From JBBRLG01 sp038231495 (GTDB lineage: Bacteria > Planctomycetota > Planctomycetia > Gemmatales > Gemmataceae), in NCBI GenBank assembly GCA_038231495.1, contig JBBRLG010000310.1, positions 1 through 8,776 on the forward strand: a stretch of 8,776 nucleotides of DNA, in the 5' to 3' direction. Of this stretch, positions 1 to 5,882 are shown piece by piece; the stretch's first letter is position 1; each line of letters opens with the position of its first letter. The notes beneath the pieces were generated by a model that saw nothing but the letters and a program-made list of their open reading frames with translations, was not told the DNA's origin and ran no database searches. The position numbers and the translations under genes are program-made.

Positions 1-21
1 CCACAAGCGGGCCGCTTGTGG
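1..21. repeat. Perfect 10-bp inverted repeat at window edge
   Basis: CCACAAGCGG and CCGCTTGTGG face each other across a single G, giving a strong hairpin. No T-run follows, so it is not a textbook intrinsic terminator. It may end transcription of a gene to the left or be the edge of a palindromic repeat; its left context is outside the window. Confidence 0.6.
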
Positions 22-67
22 TTACGGGCGTTTGTGCCACTTTCCCCCGCGGCCGGTATACACATAG

Positions 68-77
68 AAAGGAGGAG
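68..77 (+). promoter_or_regulatory. Strong ribosome binding site fixing the antitoxin start
   Basis: AAAGGAGGAG lies with its GGAGG core 9 nt upstream of the ATG at 85. This selects that ATG over the upstream in-frame start at 16, whose extra 23 residues do not resemble the antitoxin family. Confidence 0.8.
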
Positions 78-84
78 CAAACGC

Positions 85-309
85 ATGAATGTGTCGGCCA
101 CTCTCACGGAGATCAAATCAATGAGCGTTGACGACCGCATCCACCTCATTCAGGCCATCTGGGAGACGATTGTTGAGGATCAAGCACCCCCCGAACTGTC
201 CGAAGCACAAAAGAAGGAACTGAGTCGCCGCATTGCGGAACTGGACGCCGACCCGAATAACGTCTTGACCTGGGAGCAAATCAAGGCACATGTAAAGGGG
301 CGGCAATGA
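85..309 (+). CDS. Addiction-module antitoxin (Unstab_antitox type, RelB-like)
   Basis: This encodes a 74-residue antitoxin expected to bind and neutralise the toxin encoded next to it, and probably to autoregulate the pair. The sequence shows the layout of the short 'putative addiction module component' family (PF09720 type): an N-terminal helix (MSVDDRIHLIQAIWETI, about residues 13-29), a middle part rich in PPELSEAQKKELSRRI, and a C-terminal LTWEQIKAHV segment, where the family usually has a W-E-x-[IV]-K motif. Length is normal for the family. The start at 85 is set by a strong Shine-Dalgarno. The stop overlaps the toxin start as ATGA at 306-309, the usual translational coupling of such pairs. 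Family is recognised from motifs only; no homology search was run. Confidence 0.85.
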   Translation: MNVSATLTEIKSMSVDDRIHLIQAIWETIVEDQAPPELSEAQKKELSRRIAELDADPNNVLTWEQIKAHVKGRQ

Positions 310-602
310 GTTTGCCGCTCGTCTTCCACCCCGACGTCCAAGCTGAAGTGGATCAAGCCTATAGTTGGTAGGAGCAACAGCGAACCGGGCTTGGGGATGA
401 TTTTCTGGCAGCGATCGAAGTGGTTTTCAATCGGATCAGCAGACTTCCTGAAATGCACCAGGCAATCTTTCAGGATGTCCGCCGGGGATTGCCCAGACGG
501 TTTCCGTACGGCGTCTTCTATCGAATTCACCCGGATCGAGTCGAGGTCATTGCTGTTTACCACAGTAGTCGTGATCCACGCGGGTGGCAAGCGCGGGTTT
601 GA
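306..602 (+). pseudogene. ParE/RelE-type toxin interrupted by in-frame TAG
   Basis: In one frame from the ATG at 306 the sequence reads as a complete 98-residue RelE/ParE-superfamily toxin, except that codon 22 (369-371) is TAG. Before it comes MSLPLVFHPDVQAEVDQAYSW; after it come EQQRTGLGDDFLAAIEVVFNRI, then a basic RRGLPRRFPYGVFYRI strand and a VIAVYHSSRDPRGW ending, all typical of the family. The stop sits where the family consensus W-Y-E has Tyr, so one base change (TAC or TAT to TAG) explains it. The rest of the frame is undamaged, so the loss is recent or a sequencing error. Internal restart at GTG 420 would yield a 60-residue fragment lacking the N-terminal helices and is unlikely to be active. 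The ribosome- or gyrase-directed activity of such toxins is family knowledge, not shown here. Confidence 0.8.
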
Positions 603-627
603 ACGAAGAGAGTGAGGCGATTGCACC

Positions 628-1785
628 ATGAAAACAACGATTACGCACGCGGACCGACGGCCCTGCCGCCTCCTCGCCGCGGCGCTGGTGCTGGCGGCGA
701 CGAGTTGTTTCGTCCTGCTGCCGGCCGGCTGTAACAAAAGCGCGGACACCGGCTCCGGCGGTCGGCCCAAGGTGAAGATCGCCTACATCGGCCTGACCTG
801 CGAGGCTCCGATTTTCGTCGCCCAGGAGAAGGGCTTCTACGACGAAGAAGGGCTGGACGTGGAGCTGGTCAAGACGGACTGGAACGGCCTGCGCGAGGGT
901 TTGGGCCTCGGCCGGTTCGACGCCAACCACACGCTCATCATGTACATTCTCCAGGCGATCGAGAAGGGCACGGACCTGAAAATCACGGGCGGCGTCCACA
1001 AGGGTTGCCTACGCCTTCAGGCCGGCACGCAGACGGACATCAAAAAAGTAACCGATTTCAAGGGCAAGCGCATCGGGGTGCCCAACCACAAGGAAAGCCC
1101 GCCGTACATGTTCGCTTGCCGGGTCTTTACCGCCAACGGCATGGACCCGCAAAATGATGTTAAATGGATCGACTTTCAGCCCGACGCGCTGGCCAAGGCT
1201 TTGGAAAACGGCCAGATCGACGGGATTGCCACGTCCGACCCGCTCGGCACGATCCTGGTCGGCAACAAGACGGTCCGCACCGTCGCCGACCAGGCCATCG
1301 ACCAGCCTTACGCGGACGAGTATTGCTGTGCCACCGTCGTCAGCGGCGAGTTCGCGAAACGCGATCCGGCGGCGGCGGCGAAGGTGACGCGGGCCATGCT
1401 CAAGGGCGCGCGCTGGGTCGAGGAAAACCCGACCGCGGCGGCCACGCTGTCGGTCGAAAAGAAGTACATCGCCTCCAACGTGCAATTGAACGCCCTGGCG
1501 TTGTCGCAGCTCAAGTACCGGCCGGGCGTGGCGCGTTGTCGCGAGAGCGTCGGCCAAGCCGCGAAGGACATGAAGGCCGCCGGCCTGCTCAAGCCCGGCA
1601 CCGACCCGGCGGCCATGGCGGAGCGCGCATGGCTGGACCTGGACGGCGTCACGGACGAATGGGTCAACGGCCTGAAAGTCGAAACGGTCGCGGGCGGCGG
1701 CCCGGCCCCGGCGATCGACCCGGCGGCCGTGGCGGCGCTGTTCGGCGATGGCGATTGGTTGGGGGCGTGTTGTTTCGGGCAGTAA
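628..1785 (+). CDS. ABC transporter substrate-binding lipoprotein, NitT/TauT type
   Basis: This 385-residue protein is the likely extracytoplasmic solute receptor of the importer encoded downstream. Residues 1-35 form a signal with basic start, hydrophobic run (LLAAALVLAATSCFVLL) and LPAGC ending at Cys35. The -3 position is Pro, so the lipobox is imperfect but a lipid anchor is plausible. The mature part begins KVKIAYIGLTCEAPIFVAQEKGFY, the SsuA/NMT1-like opening, and contains VTDFKGKRIGVPNH (141-154) and ALENGQIDGIATSDPLG (191-207), typical of NitT/TauT receptors for nitrate, sulfonates, taurine or thiamine precursors. The ligand cannot be told from sequence. It is unusually Cys-rich: C58, C127, C164, C233-C234, C304 and C381-C382. 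Its TAA stop lies inside the left arm of the repeat element at 1783-1914, which separates it from the permease gene. The ATG at 628 has only a weak GTGAGG-like site upstream. Confidence 0.85.
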   Translation: MKTTITHADRRPCRLLAAALVLAATSCFVLLPAGCNKSADTGSGGRPKVKIAYIGLTCEAPIFVAQEKGFYDEEGLDVELVKTDWNGLREGLGLGRFDANHTLIMYILQAIEKGTDLKITGGVHKGCLRLQAGTQTDIKKVTDFKGKRIGVPNHKESPPYMFACRVFTANGMDPQNDVKWIDFQPDALAKALENGQIDGIATSDPLGTILVGNKTVRTVADQAIDQPYADEYCCATVVSGEFAKRDPAAAAKVTRAMLKGARWVEENPTAAATLSVEKKYIASNVQLNALALSQLKYRPGVARCRESVGQAAKDMKAAGLLKPGTDPAAMAERAWLDLDGVTDEWVNGLKVETVAGGGPAPAIDPAAVAALFGDGDWLGACCFGQ

Positions 1786-1914
1786 CCGTTCACTCCCCCC
1801 CTTACGAAGGGGGGTAGGGGGGTGGAAGGAGCGCCCCGACCAACCACTGGCGCACTTAACCCCCCCTGCCCCCCCTTCGTAAGGGGGGGAGAAGTTCGTG
1901 CCGGTGAACGGTTA
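1783..1914. repeat. REPIN-like pair of inverted C/G-rich palindromes
   Basis: Two near-identical units lie head to head. Unit one (about 1793-1823) has C7-TTACGAA-G6-TA-G6. Unit two (about 1859-1891) has C7-TG-C7-TTCGTAA-G7, its reverse complement apart from one mismatch and run lengths. Outside them an exact 11-bp inverted pair, TAACCGTTCAC (1783-1793) and GTGAACGGTTA (1904-1914), closes the structure. Each unit can form its own hairpin, and the pair can form one long stem. The arrangement is that of REP doublets (REPINs). It contains the stop codon of the binding-protein gene and fills the gap before the permease, where it could attenuate or stabilise the operon mRNA. Confidence 0.8.
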
Positions 1915-1917
1915 GAT

Positions 1918-2991
1918 ATGGAGCTTGTTCCCTTGTCCTCGAATGTCGCTGAATCCTCGGCCCCCCCGGTCGATCTGATGGAAAGCATACCCGCGCGGCC
2001 CGGTGCCGTCGTCCCGCGCGGTTTCGGCGCGACGGCAGTCCTGGCCCCGGCTGTCGTCGCGCTCGTGGCGCTGGCCGTTCACGCCTGGATGCCCAACCTC
2101 CAACCGGAACCCCTGACCGGCGTGGACACCGCGCCCGTCTGGTCGCACCCCTACCCGCTGCTGGCCGAGACGATCCTGGCGGTGTCGCTGGCGGCGGCGG
2201 TCGGGCAGGGGGCGTGGCGGCCCTTGCGAGCGTGGGTCCAGTATTACGCGCCGCTGGGGGCCGGTGCCCTGGGCGTGGTTATCCTGTGGGACCTGGTCAC
2301 GCTCAAACTGAACTGGATGCGGCTGCCCTTTTTCCCCGGCCCCGACCTGGTGTTTAGCCGCTTGATTGCAGACCGCGGCGTAATCTTCGAGAGTACCTGG
2401 CATTCGCTGCGGCTGCTCTTGACCGGCTACCTGGCCGGGGTCTGTGCCGGCCTTATCACCGGCGTGCTGATCGGCTGGTTCCCGCGCGTGCGTTACTGGG
2501 GGATGCCCGCGCTGAAGGTGGTCGGGCCGATCCCCGCGACCGCCCTCGTCCCGCTGGCCATGTCGCTGTGGGCGACCTCCTTCTACTCCGGGGCCGCGCT
2601 GATCGGCTTCGCCGTGTGGTTCCCCGTCACCATGCTAACCACGTCCGGCATCGCGAACGTGCGCCTCTCTTACCTGGACGTGGCCCGCACTCTGGGGGCC
2701 GGCCGGCTGTACCTGATCTTCCGCGTCGCCATCCCGTCGGCGCTGCCGAACATCTTCGTGGGCCTGTTCATGGGATTGGGCGCGTCGTTCCTGACGCTCA
2801 TCGTTGCCGAGGGGGTAGGCGTCACGGCGGGACTAGGATGGTACATGCGGGCACAACAGGGGTCGATGGAATACGCCAACCTGTACGCCGCCCTGCTTGT
2901 CATGGCGGCGATCTTCTCGACGCTAATGACGCTCTTGTTCAGGGTGCGCGACTTCGTGCTGAAATGGCAGCAGGGGGTGATCCGGTGGTGA
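1918..2991 (+). CDS. ABC transporter permease, NitT/TauT (SsuC/TauC) type
   Basis: This encodes a 357-residue inner-membrane subunit forming the transport channel with the ATPase encoded next. The binding-protein-dependent transport domain occupies about residues 150-350. It includes VARTLGAGRLYLIFRVAIPSALP (255-277), the coupling 'EAA loop' (G about 20 residues before the conserved I-P) that docks to the ATPase. It is longer at the N terminus than usual SsuC/TauC proteins (about 250-270 aa): hydrophobic stretches at about 38-57, 80-96 and 112-128 add probable membrane helices before the core. I chose ATG 1918 (MELVPLSSN) because an earlier in-frame GTG at 1822 would translate the repeat element. 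ATG 1978 (MESIPARPG) is an alternative, and neither has a clear Shine-Dalgarno. The end overlaps the ATPase start by 4 bp. Substrate unknown. Confidence 0.87.
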   Translation: MELVPLSSNVAESSAPPVDLMESIPARPGAVVPRGFGATAVLAPAVVALVALAVHAWMPNLQPEPLTGVDTAPVWSHPYPLLAETILAVSLAAAVGQGAWRPLRAWVQYYAPLGAGALGVVILWDLVTLKLNWMRLPFFPGPDLVFSRLIADRGVIFESTWHSLRLLLTGYLAGVCAGLITGVLIGWFPRVRYWGMPALKVVGPIPATALVPLAMSLWATSFYSGAALIGFAVWFPVTMLTTSGIANVRLSYLDVARTLGAGRLYLIFRVAIPSALPNIFVGLFMGLGASFLTLIVAEGVGVTAGLGWYMRAQQGSMEYANLYAALLVMAAIFSTLMTLLFRVRDFVLKWQQGVIRW

Positions 2992-3800
2992 CGGCGACAA
3001 CCCCACGCGCCGCCGCGGAGGCGTCCGCGGTCTACGTCCGCGACGTGGGCAAAGTCTTCCGCGCGGCCGACGGCTCCGACGTGGTGGCGCTCGACGGCGT
3101 GTCGCTGTCGGTCGAGGCGGGCGCGATGGTTTCGCTCATCGGCCCGAGCGGCTGCGGCAAATCGACGCTGCTGCGCCTGATCGCGGGCCTGGACCCGCCG
3201 ACGTTTGGCGAGCTGCGGATCGGGGCCGAGCGGATCGCGGGGCCGAGTGCCGAGCGCGGCCTGATGTTCCAGGAACACAACCTGTTTCCGTGGCTGACGG
3301 TCCGCCGCAATATCCAGTCGGGCCTGGTGGCGCGCGGCGTCTTGCACCGGCACCGCCACGAAGTCGAGGAGTTCATGCGGCTGGTGGGCATCGAAGCGTT
3401 CGCCGACGTGTACCCGCACCAGTTGTCCGGCGGCATGGCGCAGCGGGCGGCCCTGGCGCGGGCGTTGGTCAACCACCCGCGCGTCCTGTTGCTGGACGAG
3501 CCGTTGGGGGCGCTGGACCAGTTCACGCGCATGCGGATGCAGGACGAAGTCCTGCGGGTGTGGGAGGCGCGCGGCACGACGATGTTGCTGGTGACGCACG
3601 ACATCGACGAGGCGATCTACATGAGCGACCGCATCGCGATCCTGACGCCGCGGCCGGGTCGCCTGGAGCGTATAATCGACGTGCCGTTCGCGCGGCCGCG
3701 GTTGCGCAACCACCCGGCGTTCCTGGCAATGCGGGCGTCGATCCTGGAGATGCTGCACTTCACCGGCAGCGCGGGAGAGGTGCCCGGTGGGGTCGGGTAA
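2988..3800 (+). CDS. ABC transporter ATP-binding protein, NitT/TauT (SsuB/TauB) type
   Basis: This encodes a 270-residue cytoplasmic ATPase that powers the importer. All nucleotide-binding motifs are intact: Walker A GPSGCGKST (52-60), Q-loop Gln95 in LMFQEHNLFPW, signature LSGGMAQRAALARAL (146-160), Walker B VLLLDEP (166-172), D-loop GALD, and H-loop His204 in LVTHDIDEA. FQE...LFPWLTVRRNI and the DEAIYMSDRIAILTPRPG stretch are typical of the nitrate/sulfonate/taurine subfamily, and the length fits. The start is GTG at 2988, overlapping the permease stop in GTGA, which implies translational coupling; GTG at 2985 is also in frame. Upstream in-frame starts lie deep inside the permease gene and are discarded. 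With the permease and the binding protein it makes a complete importer, in order receptor-permease-ATPase. Confidence 0.93.
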   Translation: MTATTPRAAAEASAVYVRDVGKVFRAADGSDVVALDGVSLSVEAGAMVSLIGPSGCGKSTLLRLIAGLDPPTFGELRIGAERIAGPSAERGLMFQEHNLFPWLTVRRNIQSGLVARGVLHRHRHEVEEFMRLVGIEAFADVYPHQLSGGMAQRAALARALVNHPRVLLLDEPLGALDQFTRMRMQDEVLRVWEARGTTMLLVTHDIDEAIYMSDRIAILTPRPGRLERIIDVPFARPRLRNHPAFLAMRASILEMLHFTGSAGEVPGGVG

Positions 3801-3827
3801 TTAGCCCGTGGCCATTCGCGCAGACTC

Positions 3828-3997
3828 AGGCGAGCCGGGAGCGTAAGCGACCGGAGTGAGTGCTATACTCAACGCGGCCCGGTTTGACACAAGCCTGAAG
3901 CGCAAGCGAAGGACTATCCTTCGCTTGCGCTTCAGGCTTGTGTCAGAGTCCCCCGCGTTGAGTATAACCTCCGGTCGCTTACGCTCCCGGCTCGCCT
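3828..3997. repeat. 170-bp composite palindrome (nested elements)
   Basis: The outer arms are exact 29-bp inverted repeats, 3828-3856 and 3969-3997, starting AGGCGAGCCGGGAGCGTAAG. A middle 14-bp pair, TATACTCAACGCGG (3864-3877) with its complement (3953-3966), and an inner 29-bp perfect stem complete it. The outer arms match the simpler hairpin at 5307-5378. It follows the ABC operon by 27 bp and precedes the selenoprotein gene by 53 bp. It could act as a transcription barrier, but no T-tract follows. Confidence 0.9.
3885..3945. repeat. Inner 29-bp perfect hairpin
   Basis: TGACACAAGCCTGAAGCG begins the left arm (3885-3913), and the right arm (3917-3945) is its exact reverse complement across a CTA loop. 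It is the core of the segment 3862-3963 that appears inserted into the loop of the outer palindrome. I recall CACAAGCC...GCGCAAGCGA palindromes as widespread between planctomycete genes; that is memory, not a search. Confidence 0.85.
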
Positions 3998-4037
3998 AAA
4001 CGCGACAAAACAGAGTGCAAAAGTCATCGTGTGCCTC

Positions 4038-4042
4038 GGAGG
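4038..4042 (+). promoter_or_regulatory. Ribosome binding site deciding the selenoprotein start
   Basis: GGAGG ends 8 nt before the ATG at 4051. It favours that start over the in-frame GTG at 4015, whose extra 12 residues would precede and weaken the signal peptide. Confidence 0.75.
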
Positions 4043-4050
4043 TCTCAGCC

Positions 4051-5337
4051 ATGTGTACGACTCGCAACGTCACCCTCCTCGTCAGTCTGTTGGCGGCCTG
4101 CCCGTCGCCTTGCTGTGCCGCCGACCCGCCCGCGCCGCGCTCCTGGCTGGACCCGGATCGCTTCGCGGACTACGCCTACCAGGCCGGCCGCGGCGTCGTG
4201 CAGCGCGTCCAGCGGATCGAGGCCGTCGAGATGGCAACCGCGCTGGCCACCGGCTCGCAGATGGGGCCGGGCGAAGGTTGGTTCCACGCCGGCCAGACGC
4301 GCTACGACTGGAAGTGGCTCGCCGCCCGCTACGATGCCGACGGCGACGGGATCATCAGCCGCAAGGAGTTCACTGGCCCGGCGGAGTTGTTCGACCGGCT
4401 CGATCGCAACCGCGACGGCGTGTTGACGCCGGAAGATTTCGACTGGTCGGACCGTTCGCCGTTCCTGCGCCAGGCCGGCATGACCGAGGGTTGGTTCCGC
4501 CGCATGGACCGCGACTCTAACGGCCGCGTCTCCCGCGAGGAGTGGGAAGGGTTCTTCAAGAAGGCGGCCAAGGGCAAAGACCACCTGACGCCGGATGACC
4601 TGCGCGAGGCGCTGTTCCCGCCCGCGCCGCCGCGCAAGCCGGACGCGGGGGGTGGCGGACCGTCGCCGCTCGTCCTGCTCCGCGGCCTGATCGACGGCGA
4701 AATCGGGTCGATCCACGAAGGGCCGCGCGTCAACGAGAAAGCGCCCGACTTCACATTGCGAACCGAGGACGGCAAGGGCGTGGTTACGCTGTCGCAGTTC
4801 CGCGGCAAGAAACCGGTCGTGCTGGTATTCGGCAGCTTCACCTGAGGCCCCTTTCGATCCCAGTTTGGGATCCTGGAAGACCTGCACCGCCGGTACGGCG
4901 ACCGGGTCGCGTTCGTGGCGGTTTATGTAAAGGAAGCCCACCCGACCGACGGTTGGCGGATGGGTTCCAACGACCAGGCGGGTATCGCCTTCCGCCAGCC
5001 GCGCGACAAGGCGGAGCGCGACGAAGTTGCTCAGAAGTGTTGCAGCACCCTGGAAATCGCGATGCCGCTGGTGGTCGATAACCTCGACGACGCGGTTGGC
5101 CACGCCTACAGCGCCGTGCCGGACCGGCTCTACGCGATCGACCGCGCGGGCAAGGTGGCTTACAAGAGCGGCCGCGGCCCGTTCGGGTTCAAGCCCGGCG
5201 AGATGGAACAGGCGCTCGCCATGCTTCTGCTCGACGAGGCGGGACCGGCCAAGCCGGAATTGGTGCCTCCGCCGGCGCGCGTGCCGGTGCTCAAGGACGA
5301 CGACGTGGCCAGCCGGGAGCGTAAGCGACCGGAGTGA
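4051..5337 (+). CDS. Predicted secreted selenoprotein: three EF-hands plus deiodinase-like redoxin domain
   Basis: Reading TGA at 4843-4845 as selenocysteine gives one 428-residue protein. Residues 1 to about 24 are a signal peptide (NVTLLVSLLAAC...CCAA). Three canonical EF-hand loops follow: D95-D97-D99...E106, D118-N120-D122...D129 and D153-D155-N157...E164, so calcium binding is likely. From about 226 a thioredoxin-fold redoxin domain begins (NEKAPDFTLRTEDG, then KKPVVLVFGSFT264-U265-GPF). The downstream motifs VYVKEAHPTDGW (292-303) and RLYAI...GRGPFGFK match vertebrate iodothyronine deiodinases (GSCTUPPF, EEAHxxDGW, RLYVI...GRGPxGY) as I remember them; E295 and H297 would be the conserved Glu/His. 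A hairpin right after the TGA supports Sec insertion. The job is probably thiol/selenol redox or reductive dehalogenation outside the cytoplasm; the substrate is unknown. The last residues, ASRERKRPE and stop, come from a repeat. Alternatives are a nonsense mutation of a Cys codon or a sequencing error. Confidence 0.8.
4843..4845 (+). other. In-frame TGA read as selenocysteine (Sec265)
   Basis: The TGA falls exactly at the redox-active position of the thioredoxin-like fold, after VLVFGSFT and before GPFRSQF. The frame then stays open for another 163 codons, ending at 5337, with residues that continue the same domain. A random stop would not be expected to land on the catalytic residue. Confidence 0.78.
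4851..4879 (+). promoter_or_regulatory. Candidate bacterial SECIS hairpin
   Basis: The upper stem GATCCC (4856-4861) pairs with GGGATC (4867-4872) around the loop AGTTT. A lower stem, CTTTC (4851-4855) with GGAAG (4875-4879, one G-U pair), continues it past a two-base bulge (CT, 4873-4874). There are 16 nt between the TGA and the loop, and the loop G (4863) is at +18 from the TGA. Known bacterial SECIS elements, such as that of E. coli fdhF, present a loop G at about this distance for SelB binding. The structure is coding sequence, so it constrains residues 267-277. If A4862-T4866 pair, the loop shrinks to GTT. Confidence 0.7.
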
Positions 5338-5378
5338 GTCCGGAGATAACCTCCGGTCGTTTACGCTCCCGGCTCGCC
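5307..5378. repeat. Simple palindromic repeat, same family as outer arms at 3828-3997
   Basis: AGCCGGGAGCGTAAGCGACC begins the left arm at 5311, and the right arm ends at 5378. The arms pair over about 27 positions with one G-T and one mismatch (5310/5375) around a 16-base loop, TGAGTCCGGAGATAAC. Read on the plus strand the left arm encodes ASRERKRPE and its loop gives TGA, so the repeat forms the end of the selenoprotein gene. Confidence 0.9.
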
Positions 5379-5430
5379 ATATGCTTCGTGACACTTTCGG
5401 ACACGGACCTATGCAACTCGTCCCGTGCCG

Positions 5431-5544
5431 CGGAGCTTGGGAACGAGGATACACGCCCGGTCCTGCGAACCGGGTGTGGCAAATCTTTCGGGGGAGCCAG
5501 CCACCGACACCGGCAGCTTTTTCTCGTTCCGGAACCCCGCTCCG
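5431..5544. repeat. Imperfect inverted repeat around CGGAGC...GGAACGAG
   Basis: The left arm CGGAGCTTGGGAACGAG (5431-5447) faces a right arm (5523-5544) whose reverse complement reads CGGAGC, five extra bases, then GGAACGAG. The two ends match exactly, with an insertion between them. It probably belongs to a dispersed intergenic repeat family. Confidence 0.5.
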
Positions 5545-5882
5545 CAATTCGGATGCCTGCACCCGGTTTTCCGTTGGCAAGGGTGGCCTTTTTCGTGACA
5601 AGGGTCGAGATTGGCAAGGGTCGATCCGGGGCATGGTTCAAACTCGGGTGGCAAAGGAAGCAACCGTTGTTCAAGGACGTGGCGCTAGGGCACCATGCGG
5701 AACGAATGCTTTAAGTCTATGCCCGGCCATAAGTTCCACCTTGGAAAATTCGTTCGGAGGGGTGTGTGGCAGTGTGAATGAAACGAATTCCACAGCACGT
5801 CGGGGATTGGGAGTCCTTCACGTCGGGCGGACGCCGCGACGCTCGCCCGGCAAATCTTACTCCCGAAACATTTGCCACACCC
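5472..5882. repeat. Inverted pair bounding about 410 bp
   Basis: GGGTGTGGCAAAT-C-TTTCGG begins the left copy (5472-5496). The reverse complement of 5860-5882 reads GGGTGTGGCAAAT-G-TTTCGGGAG. They differ by one base and a two-G insertion. Between them no transposase or intact gene is visible. The pair could be termini of a small non-autonomous element or two independent copies of a dispersed repeat in opposite directions. A local 7-bp stem, GGCAAAT/ATTTGCC (5849-5876), is embedded at the right copy. Confidence 0.55.

Noticed and set aside
1822..1917. Extended N terminus of the permease from GTG 1822
   Set aside because: These 32 codons translate the palindromic element (for example PPCPPFVRGG) and have no ribosome binding site.
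2568..2987. Extended N terminus of the ATPase from within the permease gene
   Set aside because: The sequence is the shifted-frame reading of the permease; the GTGA overlap at 2988 gives a family-length ATPase.
4015..4845. Treating 4015-4845 and 4915-5337 as two separate genes
   Set aside because: They are in the same phase, the break is one TGA at the active-site position, the second piece has no start signal of its own, and the redoxin fold needs both parts.
3828..5378. Possible CRISPR array from the repeated palindromes
   Set aside because: There are only two outer copies, in different contexts about 1.5 kb apart with a gene between, and no regular spacers or cas genes.
4045..5634. Long minus-strand open frame of 529 codons
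   Set aside because: It is the antisense shadow of the EF-hand/redoxin gene in GC-rich DNA; its translation is rich in Arg, Ala and Val and shows no domain.
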